DNA of 64,000 nucleotides from Cavia porcellus (lineage: Eukaryota; Chordata; Mammalia; Rodentia; Caviidae): the NCBI RefSeq assembly GCF_034190915.1, contig NW_026947489.1:58280001-58344000 (forward strand). The letters are read 5' to 3'. The notes below the pieces were generated by a model that had not been told where the DNA came from, searched no databases, and saw only the letters and a list, made by a program, of their open reading frames with translations. Positions 53,187 to 64,000 of the stretch are shown here, in pieces (position 1 is the stretch's first letter; the number at the start of each line of letters is the position of its first letter). The position numbers and the translations under genes were made by a program.

Positions 53187-53530
53187 GGGTTTGAATGTCC
53201 CCCAAAGGTTTGGGTGTCCCCCAAAGCCTCATGCACACAGAGGTGGGACTTCTGGAAGGTGATTGGATGATGAGGGCTACAGCTGGATTAGAGGTGAGTC
53301 ACTGGGGCCATGACCCGGAAGGACTTGTCTACCTCCCTAGCAACTTCCTTTTTACCCATCTTCCTGTTGGCCATGCTGGGAGGAACTTTCCTCTGCCTAC
53401 GGCTTTTTATTACACCCTTCCTTCCTTGGAGCCAGCCAACTATGGGCTGAAACTGCGAGCCAAAATAAACCTCTTCTTTAAGTTGTTGGATATTGTATAC
53501 CAGCAATGGGAAAGTGACCGAGACAGGCAT
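53187..53530 (+). repeat. MaLR-type LTR, nearly complete
   Basis: 'gtttgaatgtcccccaaaggtttg', 'ggtgattggatgatgagggc', 'ctgcgagccaaaataaacctc' and 'ttggatattgtataccagcaatggg' follow the whole LTR from 5' to 3'. A 'gtcccccaaag' word is doubled near its start. Confidence 0.72.
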
Positions 53531-53787
53531 AATGCTGTCTATTAATATTCTGAGTAACTAAAATCTACTTTCTACATATTAACAAACCCTTTATCCTGAA
53601 GTATTATCTGCATGAAGACTGAAATTCATCTGTGTGTGTGTGTGATATTTCATTGAATTCGTCACCTTTTCCCATAAGAAGCTTGTTATTTTCTGTCTTG
53701 CTAAAAAAGTAATCTGCCAGTTAAACAATGACATAATTCTTTACTACTAGAGTTTTATATTTAGTGAGAGAGATATTTCAACCTCAT

Positions 53788-54180
53788 TTAGACATACTTT
53801 AAAAAGATGTGTCCCTCTGTGTGTGTCTGAAAAACAAACTCGAAGTAGCATTGGTTAGTGTAACCCTGAAATATCTTCACCTGCAGTGTCAGACTCTTCT
53901 GCACCAGCTTTGGTGCAGTCAGAAAACCCATATTGCCACACAGTTCTGTCTTCTGTGCTATAAGGGCACAGGCAAGGGCACCTGAAAAGAATGCTCCTTT
54001 ATATCCTCTTAGATTTTCCCATGTCTCTTTCCCATTGTGGGAGCCAACTCCAATGATTCCCTTTGGGTGCAAGACAATTACTGTGACTTTGACTATTTGG
54101 AGGTTCATTTCCTTATACTGATATGTAAAAAGCTGGCTAGGGTATTTCCTTTTCTCTTCAATTGGCTCTAAAGATTGCAA
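53788..54180 (-). other. Unrecognised 130-codon open frame
   Basis: A minus-strand open frame in AT-moderate DNA with no recognised domain. It has evenly mixed residues (for example HPKGIIGVGSHNGKETWENLRGYKGAFFSGALACALIAQ) and not a low-complexity composition, so a fragment of an old retroviral or retroposed gene is possible. No start context, splice sites or neighbours support a host gene. Confidence 0.2.
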
Positions 54181-56084
54181 ATAAGACTAGCTGAGGTGCT
54201 AATATGCAAACTTTATAGCCAACAGACAGTACTGTTTCCTCACATAGTACTCTCCATGTACAGGATAGTAGCACGGAGATGTTAGAGCCAATAGCTCTGG
54301 GAATGTCAACTGATAGGAGCCTCATAATAAGAAGCTATGGGAAAAAAAAATAAGAGGCTATGATTCCCCCAGGCACAAGGGTTTACATATCAGAAACCAA
54401 AGCAATAGCCTCCCAAAACAATTCCATTGCTACCTTAATTGGATTATGTAAATTGATCCTTCTGCATACCTTTATCTCTGCAATTTACAGAGATGTCAAT
54501 CTTGCACCTGGCCAGCCAGCTCAAGTCACTCACATAATTCCCGCCATCCCCACTGTCACTCATCCCTGAGCCACCCCACTTCTTCACAAGATAATAAATT
54601 CTGGGAGAGGCCTAGGATCCAGGCCTTTGTCCACATGTCCTCATGGCAATTGGACTTAGGACTCCTTGGCTGCCCTTAACTTGGAACATGTCTTGGTGTC
54701 TTTACTCTCACTGTGGATTGGATTGGTGGTGGTAGATTGGAATTAACTTGCTAAGATTCCAATGACATCTCAATGGGATTACAAATGTAACTCTTTGGAT
54801 AGTGAGGAAGACTAGAAAGAGGATTACAATATTTGGATGACTGAACTCAATATTTGGGTTTATAATACCCATGACACCTGTTTTGGGGCTGGTGTGCTTC
54901 TTCTGAGGATGAATGTCATACTTGCTTTTTGTGGTTCTGTTTCCATGCCTTTCTATGCAGTGCTGAATCATGTTTTTCTTCCTTCTGTCATCTTTTGGAA
55001 GATATAGTCTCTGTAATGGTTTTGGAGAAACTCGAACACTGGCAAATGTAGTTAATACAAAGAGAGAAGTATGCTTGCTTATGTGAAGTGTTGATTGCTG
55101 CATGGTTGATGATAACTAGCAAGAAAGCACTTACGCATGTTCAGTGGGACAGAGTAGCATCTTTAAAGTTTGGCGTTTTTAGATGGTAACTGATTTTTTA
55201 GACAGCCAAAGATGATTTTGTTTCTTTCCTTTCCTCGCTCCTTCTTGCTAATTTATCCTCAAATGTTATTCCCCATAGGAATGAATCCCAGCTTTAAAGG
55301 TCTTTAAAACACTTTCATTTAAAAACCTAATTTGCAGGGACTATTGATTTAATTAGCCTGAGGTCATTTGTTGGATTACTAATGTCTCCATGTTCTCTTC
55401 TAGAAGTAGAGAAGTGGGAATTATGGTGAAAGGAGAGTTTATTAGCTAGGTGCTGAGAACAGTTCAGTTAAGGTCTCCTGGTAATGTCTGCGCTGCTCTG
55501 TCTCTGCTCAACTGCTACATCCCTTGATTTGCCTGACTTCTACAGAAGTCACATAAATTATTGGCAGATACTGAAATATATGAGGTTTAGAAGAGACGGG
55601 AGTGTAGAAGAGAGTTCTACCAGTGAGCTGATGGTTTTGGCTTCCATAGCTAAAATGGAAAAACTACAAAGATAGGATTTTCCTAGCTTCTAGTATTTGT
55701 TCTCTTGTTTCTGCTCAAGTATTTATAGAGCAGGTATCTTCACAAGATGGTAGGGTCTGGAGAGATAAAGAGGAAAGAGACAGGGCTCCTGTTCCTGGCA
55801 CTAGTGACACAGGCAGATGTGATCATTAGAGAACCCACAGTGGCCCAGTATCTGGGTGGTTGGAGTGGGCACCCAGTGAATGGCATATTCTGGGCTGGCA
55901 CTTTATGCACCAAACTGAGGAAACTTTTTGGAACTGGGTGATTTGGATGAGTTCCTAAAAGACAGGGCTATTGGAGATTTGAGATGGGACTTTCCTGAAG
56001 ACCCAGCCAGAGTGTCAGCCACCATGGGTTCATCATTAGTGTGCCAGGATCTGGGGCCCTTCTTACTTTTCCAATTGTTAATCC
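54181..56084. other. Unassigned sequence
   Basis: No family recognised. A second minus-strand open frame of 131 codons lies at 54708-55103 without a known domain. 'cacaagataataaattctggg' near 54585 could be an LTR polyadenylation region. Confidence 0.35.
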
Positions 56085-56245
56085 TTTTTTTTTTTCAGTC
56101 TTTTTGAGACAAGGTCTTGCTCTGTGGTTCAGGCTGGCCTTGAGTTCACTTTGGAAGCAGGGCTGGTCTTGAACTTGCAATGATTCTTCTGCCTCAGCTG
56201 CCTAAGAGCTGGAATTACAGGCATGCGCCACCATGCTCAGCCCAA
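56085..56245 (-). repeat. B1-like SINE with internal duplication
   Basis: 'agtctttttgagacaaggtc', 'caggctggccttgagttcac', 'gggctggtcttgaacttgc' and 'tacaggcatgcgccaccatg' mark a reverse-complement B1. Confidence 0.85.
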
Positions 56246-56505
56246 TTACTAATCTTACAATTTAGTTCACATATGTTTTTCTTTGCCTTTAAAATTTATT
56301 TCTCCTTGTTTTCAAAATTTCCACATGAACTTGCTAACAACAGTGATACAGAAGTATTTTCTACCTGCAAAGCACAATGAAAGCCAGATGCGAGATATTG
56401 CTGTCCTGAAGCAGCCTTCCTGGAGCAGATGTGGTTCTGTGACTACACAAGGAGGGTCCCTCACATCAGGAGCGAAGGTTCATTTTATACCTCACCCCAG
56501 GGTTC

Positions 56506-56562
56506 TTCCCTTCCCTTCCCTTCCCTTCCCTTCCCTTCCCTTCCCTTTCCTTTCCTTTCCTT
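56506..56562 (+). repeat. (TTCCC)n / (TTCCT)n microsatellite
   Basis: About eight 'cttcc' repeats followed by 'tttcc' variants, a pure pyrimidine strand. Confidence 0.92.
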
Positions 56563-57015
56563 GATTGAATCTCCAGGAAAATGGTTTCTAGCTCTGCTAA
56601 TGATGTAAGATTCTAGCATCGAGCCTCAATGAAATGGTAGAAAGCCTTAACTTTGGGAGGTGCTCCATGGCTGCGAGTATATGACCTGTGATTGATTTTG
56701 CACATCTGGCCCACTCACTTACTCAGGGGTTTATGAAGCACTTACTAAAAACCAAGACTAAGGTGTTTTTCTTATTCATTTAACTCTGTGCAGCACAGGT
56801 TGTGTGACTTCTTTCAAGTTTACTCATTTAAAATTTAAGCTGTTTTGGATTCTGTGATGTCCTTCTTGCCAGGATGTCATTTAACTTCTCTTGTCTCTCT
56901 TTCAGGTTTCTTCTTTTACTTTTCCCTTAATGTAGATGGTGATGATTTTTAACAATTATCTTTTTTTGGTGATTTCATCTAATTTTAATATCTGTATTTT
57001 GATGACACATACACA
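56563..57015. other. Unassigned sequence
   Basis: No gene or element recognised. Confidence 0.4.
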
Positions 57016-57020
57016 CATGT

Positions 57021-57040
57021 GGAGGGAGAGAGAGAGAGAG

Positions 57041-57097
<57 letters not shown>

Positions 57098-57102
57098 GAG
57101 AC
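57021..57102 (+). repeat. (GA)n then (GACA)n purine-rich microsatellite
   Basis: An interrupted 'ag' run (57025-57075) is followed by five 'gaca' units (57076-57096), strictly purine-rich over its first half. Confidence 0.92.
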
Positions 57103-58235
57103 CCAGTCTTCATCTGTTTTCTGATCTCTTAATATGTATGTATAATAATTCTACTCTCTCATGAACATTTCCAGAGATTTAACATGCCCAGTTCTAAGGA
57201 ATACTACTTGTCCCCCCAAAATATAGGGTTAATTATGGTAGAATTAGGGGTGATGCTGCAAACATACTGAAGCACCCCTTAATGGAGATGTACCAGCCAG
57301 GACGGATGGTGGTTCCTGATCCATGCGATAGGCCTCTTCTTTTACCTTGTCTGTTATTGGTTACTTGGTGCAGACACTGATGACTGACTGATGAAATATT
57401 TTAGGTAATTTAAAATTTCTTGGAGGTAGCTTGTATTGGTACATGATTGATTGGTCAGTCCTAACAACATAAAATTTAATGGGAACCAATACAAAAATTT
57501 TGCTTCTGTGCTCAAAAAATCCAATTATACAAGTAGAGAAGAGGAGACAGATAATTGAACCAGTATCAGATATGAAAAATATGTAGTGTTTGTGTTTGGT
57601 CGACCAGAAGTTCGATACGAGTCAGCGGCATCATGTGTCTGACTTTGGAATCCATCTGCCTGGGATTGCTTTTCATCTGTCACTGTACAGGGAACACTGA
57701 TGCACAGATTATTATCAGGAGGAAGGGATTTGACGATATTTCACATGAGTCTGAGATGAAAAGCAGTCTTTCGCTTCTCAGAATAACTTCCTTGAGCCAA
57801 GACTACTAGGGGGAGTGATCCCTTGTTCTTACCAAGCATCTCAGTAAAGGGTGATGATTTATAGGGTACTTTAGTAGACACAGTTTTAGGATATATGTCT
57901 GGGACTGGCTGGGGCAAATATGTAGGGCCCTAAGAAGCAGGAAGGTGAGACAGTGCAGTCTTAGTCCCTGTTACTGTTTCTGGAAAAGCCTTCCCTAAGG
58001 ACTTCTGCGCTCTCTGACACCATGTCCCTCTGCCCTCTCTTCACATTGCATAGATTAACGTACACTTGGCTTCTTTGATTCCCCAAAGGGAGGAGACACT
58101 CAGGTGCTGACTCAGGCAGAAGAAAGGGGTGTGCTGACTACATTTTGGCTGTACTTCTTTCTCATCTCTCGGAGCTTTCCTAAGAAAATGGGGTGTAGAC
58201 CAAAGGCACAATGGAGGTATAAAAACAGTGGTACC
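57103..58235. other. Unassigned sequence
   Basis: No recognisable exon, RNA gene or repeat family. Confidence 0.4.
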
Positions 58236-58239
58236 ATTT

Positions 58240-58385
58240 GACTTTCATAACAAGTCTGCATATACAAAAAGCCATAGTTATGGTCCCACTTTATAGATGA
58301 GGAAATTTAAGAGAGAGAGGTAAAAAAATGTGCCCCCAGTTACTAGTTGGTGACAGATATTGTCTAGCACTCAGCTCCGAGCGTC
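58240..58385 (-). repeat. MIR SINE fragment
   Basis: 'gtcccactttatagatgaggaaa' and 'gtgcccccagttactagttggtga' match MIR in reverse orientation. Confidence 0.72.
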
Positions 58386-58859
58386 TAGCCAGTTTTCGTT
58401 TGTCGAGAAGTGCAGTAGGATGGGACTGGGTGTACTGAGGAAGAAAAATCATCCACTGTCTTCTCGTTGTTAAGCAATTTGACTCTAAATTATCTCTTTT
58501 AAAGAGAGAAGCCAGCTTTTTGACTAGGCAGGCATTTTCTGGATGCCCTTGGCAGGTCTACATAGCATGGCTTTCTGCAGCTTTTGGGATGGCTGTGATG
58601 GCCGGACAGCCGTGAGTGTGTCACCTCCTGCCCACAGAAAGGCTGACATTGGAGCCATCAGCTTGACGTAGCTGCAGCTGGGCAGCCCGAGGAAACTGGC
58701 GTTCTCTGTAGCCGCCAGTTTGGGAGTGAATGACATCCTAGAGCTGCAATAGCGCGGTTCCCAAATAAGGCTTAAACCATTATTTTTCTCCTAGCTTTGG
58801 AGGATGAAGTCCAAACTCAGGTAGGACCATGCTTCTTTTGAAAACTCTAGAGGTCTTTT

Positions 58860-59180
58860 CCTCGCTTCATCCAGCTTGGGGTAGAGGCAGGCAGTCCTTG
58901 GCCTTCTTTGATTACGGAAACATTACTCCAATCTCCATTGCTGTTGCCACTTGGATTTGTTCCCTCTGTCTCTCTGTCTCTGTTCCCCTTTTCTTACAAG
59001 GACAACTGTCATTGGATTTAGGGCCAGCCGAATACAGTATTTTCTCATCTTATCTTGATTGCATATACAAAGACCCTGTTCCAAAGAAAACCACATTTGT
59101 ATGTGTGGGCTTGGGGTTCATTAGGACTTCAACAAACCATTTTGGAGGACACAATTCAACCCATGACAGTGTTTCTGCAT
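58860..59180 (-). repeat. MLT1-type LTR
   Basis: 'tcattggatttagggccagcc', 'tcttgattgcatatacaaagaccc' and 'ttttggaggacacaattcaaccc' are the reverse complement of the MLT1 5' half. Confidence 0.78.
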
Positions 59181-59289
59181 ATTTTCCATATATTATTCCA
59201 TTCTCCATATGTCTAGTCTTAGATAATTTTTCCAGAAAAACTCTTTCCCAAATCACAAGCCAATCTTTATTGATTTTCATTCAGACATA

Positions 59290-59450
59290 ACCACACAGGT
59301 TAAAGCATCCATGCCTATTAGTCTAGTCCAAGTCTGCTGCATTTCCCTTCAATAGTCCAAGATAATCCCCTGGGTCAAGATCTTAAATTTAATCATATCT
59401 GCAGCCTATTTTGTCACACAAGGGGACATATTTACAGGTCTTGGGTGTTC
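59290..59450 (-). repeat. Second MLT1-like fragment
   Basis: 'taatcatatctgcagcctattttg' and 'acatatttacaggtcttggg' resemble the same MLT1 segment in a more diverged form. Confidence 0.4.
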
Positions 59451-59455
59451 AGGCA

Positions 59456-59456
<1 letters not shown>

Positions 59457-59491
<35 letters not shown>
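59457..59491 (+). repeat. (GT)n microsatellite
   Basis: About 16 nearly pure 'gt' units. The minus-strand open frame across it (59432-59878) ends in a Thr-His run that is just the repeat. Confidence 0.95.
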
Positions 59492-59493
<2 letters not shown>

Positions 59494-60545
59494 CCTGCCT
59501 TATTTTGTTGACTGCCCCATGGGTGTCATTTGAGCCTGCAAAAGGGTAGTGATATGATGCCCAGCCGTGTCTCTTACCTGCAGGGACGCTGCACATTTTT
59601 GTGGAATTGAGTTGGACTTTATGGGGGAAGTTGGGTAGAAACACACTGAACTTCCTGCCTGGTCTTTGCTGAGACTGCAGTCCCAGCAGGATGTGGGCCA
59701 TGTGGAGCTGGGCATAGAGCAAGTCCAAGCACTCAGGCAAGGCTGAGGTGGAGTTGAGGTTCTTGGGAAAGCAACAGTGGAAGAGAAACAGGTGCAAGTG
59801 AAGGAAGAGTAGCCATGGGAATGTGGCAAGCGGTCGCATCAGGACCTGAACTGAAGTTACTCTAACCCCAGAGGACAATAGACTGGATGCACCTTAGCAT
59901 GCCTCTCACATTTCTGACACTCTAGTCTTTGCTTGTGACATCTGCAGTTTTGCCTGTGGGCTGGGACCCCAGAAAAGAAAACTTTAGGGGACTGAACGCT
60001 GCTGGTTTACCCTAAATCCTAAAGAATGATGTTAAGCAGGCTCAAATCATCAAAAAGAATTTGGTTTGCGTAAGAACGGTTCTTTTATGATTGTGGTTGT
60101 TGCTATTTTCCATTGGCAAAATGTCTCCTGCGGTGTTATTTGCAGTTCTGATAAATCGATGGCTTCTAAATGAAGTGCAGCGCAGGCTGCCTGTTATGAA
60201 TTCTGCCGGGCAGCCCACTGCATCTTGGCAAGAGCACCCAACTGGGGTGAGCCCTGTATTAGCATTTTAATTGCTGCCTGATTGCTTTCCTGTTGCAAGA
60301 CTCAGCCCACAAAGGTATAGCAAGCAAGTTTCAATTAGTTCTTACCCTGTGATTTACTGGGCCTATAAAGAACATCTCCCTGTAGCACTCGGGAACTAAT
60401 ACCCTTAATGTACTAAAAGCAATATAGAACATTAAAGAAAAAGAATTGCTTTTGCCAAGGTGTGGGCATCCAGGGGCCCAAGAAAAGCCCCTATTGGAAT
60501 GAAAGTAAATTTTCTTGGGTGGGGTTTTACTGAAACAAAACAAAA
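59492..60545. other. Unassigned; conserved-looking segment at ~60085-60420
   Basis: No recognisable exon or repeat. 60085-60420 has the repeat-free, AT/GC-balanced look of a conserved non-coding element. A 19-A run follows at 60551-60569. Confidence 0.3.
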
Positions 60546-60659
60546 TAGCCAAAAAAAAAAAAAAAAAAATTGCATGTTTTCCTAAATTTCATGCTGGGGT
60601 TTATATCCTGTGGAGGTAATCTCTACTGGGTTTTTCCTTTGGCCTGGTTTTACAGGGGG

Positions 60660-62835
60660 AGCTGGTTCGTCAAAATGACATTTGTTACTGAGTTGCATGA
60701 CTTTCTTATCTATTTTGGCTATTATTGCCCTGTCAGATATATGGTTTGCAAATATTTTCTCCATTCCATAGCTTATCTTTTTATTTTGTTATTTTTTTCC
60801 TGTGCAAAAGCTTTTTAATTTGGTGTAATCCCACTTTTTTGTTGTTGATGCCTATGTTTTTTGTGTCATATAAAAAAATCCGATAACTTAAATGAAAAAT
60901 GAGCAAAGGACCTCAATGAATATTTTTCCAAAGAAGATACACAAATAGCCAGTAGAAAAGATGCTCAGTGTCACTGTAGCTTAGGGAAATGCAAATCAAG
61001 ACCAAAGTGAGGTGCTATCTCATACCTGTTAGAACGGTTATTATTAAAAAACTAAAGCTATCAGATGTTGGCTGGGATGCAGAGAAAAAGGGATGCACGT
61101 TCACTTGGGAGGTAGTTCACGTAGCCATAATAGGAAGCAGTACAGAGGTTTCTTAAAAAATAAAAACAGAACTATTGTGTGGTCAAGCAGCCCCACATCC
61201 ACTTAATACTGTGCCTCAGAAAATGATACCCCAAACACTTTGAATAGAAGGGCCCTGGAAAATCTCAGAAGCAGCCTTACTTCCTGTTTCCTATCCCTAA
61301 TTTTCTGTTCCCTTCCTGTCTCTTGATTTCTGAAGTAAGTCCTAGAAATCAGAATTTCTCTTTCTCATAGAAGATGACAGAAAGCAGAAATGTTACTTAC
61401 ACATTTCCCTGTCTTTCTGTATAGATCTGGCTGCAAAGAAATTCTTTGACCTACCTTGTCATCAGGTAGACCATAAGATGCTCATTCCAGAAGGGTTCCT
61501 GCCACGTACCCGGGAGGAAGGACAGTGTAAGGCTTGGTTCTAGAGGCTCCCCTGCAAAGCCTCATGCAGTCATAGGTGGAGCTTTTTCAGAAGTGGCTGA
61601 TCTAAAGTGTGTGATTGATTAATGGTGCAATGCTGGGATTAAGGGTGTGTGATTACTAAATTAGTCCACTGATTGGTTTGGCACTTGCCCTAAGCTGGGT
61701 AGCAAGGGGCAGAAAGAAGCTGCTCTGGTCACCTTTGGCAGGTTGCTTGCTTTTGCCGTCTTCTTCCTGCAGTGACCTGTTCTCCTCTGCAATGCCTGTC
61801 TGTCATGCCGCCCTTTCCCATGGAGCCAGCTAATTATGAGCTGAAACCTCAACTAACTGGGAGCCAAACAAACCTTTCCTCCTTTAACTTTGCATGTTGG
61901 GTATTTAGTCCTAGCAATGAGAAAAGTAACTGAGACAGGGAGTCATGTAGGAAGGTGGAGAAGAATTTAAACAGACAGATCCTGCTGGCTCCCCACATTG
62001 TCTATGACCATTCATCAGACCCTTTGCTCACTCACATTTCTGCTCAGTCATCTGTACTTCATTGAACTGCAACATAAAAATGGTTTTCCTTGAGTCTTTG
62101 GGGCTTGATTTCTGAAGGGTCTATGTCACATAAAGTTTTATTTATGCAAACTTACCTTGCTTTTTCTTTTATTAGCCTATCTTTTGTTATAAGTGCAGGT
62201 CATGACTCTTACGGTAGTAAGGAAAGGTATTACGCTTTTCTACTTTTCATGTAGATATCCAGAACAAATGAGATTAGTACCCTGAAGAGACATCTACATT
62301 CTGAAGTTTATTGTGGTGTTCTCCAAAGTCACCCAGACATAGAAACAGCCAGAGTGTCTGTTGATGGGTGAACAAATAAACAAAATGTGGCATATATGTG
62401 TGATGGAATACTTTTCAGTCTTAAAAAGGAAATCTTATATTTGTGACAACATGGATGAAATTGGAGCACAAGTGAAATAAGCCAGAAAAAGAAGTCAGGT
62501 AATGCATTATAGCACTTATCTGTAGAATCTGAAAAAATTTGAGCTGATCACAGCATGGTTATGACGGGTCCAGAGATAAGTGGGTGTCAAGCTGTTGATT
62601 CTGTTATAAGTTCTGGGACCTATTGGCCACCAAGGTGACTATAGTTAATAAAACTATGCTGAAATTTGCTAAGAAAGCAGAATTTAAATGTTCTGACCAC
62701 ACACACAATGTGATGTCAATCAGCTTGGTCATAGGAGGTGTCACATAAGCTGTGCTTAAATCACAGCACTGCATTGTGTACTAATGTAAGTGTAAATTTT
62801 TATTTGTCAGCCATACCTTAATAAAGCAGGAAAAA
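60660..62835 (+). mobile_element. 5'-inverted L1 fragment, split by nested LTRs
   Basis: 60890-61195 is sense ORF2 C-terminal sequence ('aaatgagcaaaggacctcaatg', 'gtgaggtgctatctcatacctg'). 60660-60885 is the immediately upstream ORF2 segment in reverse orientation ('cttatctattttggctattattgccctgtcag', 'cctgtgcaaaagctttttaatttgg'). This is the arrangement left by twin priming. The 3' part resumes at about 62275 ('gatgggtgaacaaataaacaaaatgtgg') and ends at about 62835. The middle is an LTR insertion. Confidence 0.75.
61200..62270 (+). repeat. ERVL-like LTR with nested MaLR LTR
   Basis: The outer pieces 61200-61540 and 61946-62270 look like one LTR ('gcctcagaaaatgataccccaaacac' at the start). 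The inner 61545-61945 is a plus-strand MaLR LTR ('gcaaagcctcatgcagtcataggtgg', 'ttatgagctgaaacctcaac', 'gtatttagtcctagcaatgag'). Family of the outer LTR uncertain. Confidence 0.5.
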
Positions 62836-63425
62836 TGACATTTATTAAGCTCAGCAGTTTAATGCAGCAGGCTTCTGGTTATCCCGTCACTAATCTCAGA
62901 ACCGGAAGTTTAGTACCTTCTTGAAACCGGAAGTTTAGCACCTCTGAAACATTCAGAAAGTTGTGGCAACCAGGATCAAGGACCTCAACTCTGAAGAGTC
63001 TGGTTCTATAGGTCTGAGGTTGGGACCCTACTTGGCCTCTCAGTACCCCAAACTGGGCCTAGGTTTGAAGTTTCCTTCCTGCCGCAGTCCTGACCTGCCT
63101 GCCCTAAGCACATTTACTTCAGCAAACTTGCAACTGTAAATCCTTCCTCTGATCTTTTGACATCTCAGAGATGCTCAACCCAGGAGCATCTTTCTCAAGC
63201 ACCGAGGAGCCACCCCTCTGAGAAGTGCTGGTCTCCGTGGGAGGGTAGGAGCCTGACCTCGCATCAGCTCCAATTAGCAAGAGCAGATAGCCTGTCACAC
63301 TGACCAGTCTCACTGATGCCCTCTGGCACTGTCCTCTGCCCCGACCTTAACAACTTGCCTCTTGTTTCAGTGCATTTGAACCTTTCTTGAAGTTTCAGTG
63401 CCCTTTAATAAGATGTCTGCTTTTC
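62836..63425. other. Unassigned sequence with a short tandem repeat
   Basis: 'accggaagtttag' occurs twice, at about 62901 and 62926, each with an ETS-like GGAA core. Otherwise nothing recognised. Confidence 0.45.
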
Positions 63426-64000
63426 TTTTTTTTTTTAAATTTTATTTAAGGAGAAAAGAAAAAAAAAGCAGGGAAAGGGTACAAGTTATACAGATTTACA
63501 GAAAAAAATGAACTGTAGGAAATCACTAGTTAATGGATTACATATTGTCATCTTAGAAATAATTGTTCAAGTCACAAAATTAAAGCTTGTAAAGTGGACA
63601 TTCCATCAATGATACTGCAAACAGTTCTGTTCATTGATCCAATAAAACTCTGTGATATCATTTTCTATCTTATACACTTAAATATACATGCAGTTATATA
63701 GTTTGGAGCACTTTCTTTTCCTCTCTTTTGTACCATGACTATTACCCACTTTGGGTTTCATTGCTCCCACGGTTCTTATTACATTTTTGGAAGAGAGTAA
63801 AACCAAATGTGACATAACAGAACAGAATTGGTCAAGTCAAAAGGGTAGACATAATAGATAATGTAAAAACATAATACAAGGTGATCAACAATGGTTACTA
63901 TAATGCCTCCCACTATCTCTAATAGAATTGCCTATATCGTTAGTTATAATACAATTGAACAAAACAGTAAAGAATAAAACCGACAAAACCAAAACATTGG
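63426..64000 (-). mobile_element. HAL1 copy 5, 3' end only (runs off the window)
   Basis: Minus-strand HAL1 tail and 3'UTR: 'ttaaattttatttaaggag', 'gtacaagttatacagattta' and 'aatcactagttaatggatta', colinear with copies 2 and 4 to the window edge. ORF1, if present, lies beyond 64000. The target duplication cannot be seen. Confidence 0.88.

Noticed and set aside
56283..56564. Open frame ending in FPSLPFPSLPF repeats
   Set aside because: It is the translation of the (TTCCC)n microsatellite.
59432..59878. 148-codon minus-strand frame starting MSSGVRV
   Set aside because: Ends in a Thr-His run from the (GT)n microsatellite and overlaps a second open frame (59500-59829); no domain.

Overview
The window is nuclear DNA from a mammal, almost certainly a rodent. 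It holds B1-like (7SL-derived) and ID-like (tRNA-derived) SINEs, MaLR/MLT1-type LTRs, MIR fragments and L1 pieces, and it has no bacterial-style gene layout. The ID-like consensus (A box in 'tagctcagcggcataag', tail beginning 'ggtaccgataaaaa') and B1 copies with an internal duplication suggest a lineage other than mouse/rat. A castorimorph (beaver, kangaroo rat, pocket gopher) is only a guess. I see no host protein-coding exon that I can defend. The window reads as intergenic or deep intronic DNA, and its only credible protein-coding frames belong to retrotransposons.

The main feature is a young family of ORF1-only L1 derivatives ('half-L1', HAL1). Four complete copies of about 3.1-3.2 kb lie at 1501-4624 (+), 24342-27569 (-), 29695-32806 (+) and 42467-45626 (-). 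Each is flanked by a 15-17 bp target-site duplication. A fifth starts at about 63426 (-) and leaves the window. The layout is a CpG-rich 5'UTR of about 740 bp that opens with ETS-like and YY1-like motifs, an ORF1 of 350 codons, then about 1.3 kb of AT-rich 3'UTR with a polyadenylation signal and a short A tail. ORF2 is absent. ORF1 is intact in copies 1 and 4, frameshifted at its last codons in copy 2, and stopped at codon 143 in copy 3. Two subfamilies can be told apart (copies 1 and 2 against 3 and 4).

Layers of older elements surround them. A diverged minus-strand ORF1-only element (about 21745-28370) carries young copy 2 inside its own ORF1, and a separate ORF-less 0.56 kb retroposon inside its 3'UTR array. 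A conventional L1 ORF2 fragment (35228-36970, minus) has a 3' tail homologous to the young HAL1 tail, which points to a shared recognition end. A still older HAL1/L1ME-like ORF1 fragment lies at 46920-48200. An L1 with a 5' inversion (60660-62835) is interrupted by LTRs.

Region by region: 1-1500 holds an MLT1 piece and a compact CpG cluster; 1.5-4.6 kb is HAL1 copy 1; 4.6-16.5 kb is mostly single-copy-looking sequence with SINEs, an LTR and a tetranucleotide tract; 16.5-18.5 kb is SINE and L1 debris; 18.5-21.7 kb is unassigned but holds a perfect 219-bp tandem duplication; 21.7-28.9 kb is the nested element stack; 29.7-32.8 kb is HAL1 copy 3; 33-42 kb is LTR and L1 debris with a perfect 34-bp-arm palindrome; 42.4-45.6 kb is HAL1 copy 4; 46-63.4 kb is old repeats and unassigned sequence; the window ends in HAL1 copy 5. 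HAL1 elements supply no reverse transcriptase, so their movement would depend on ORF2 protein from an L1 elsewhere in the genome.
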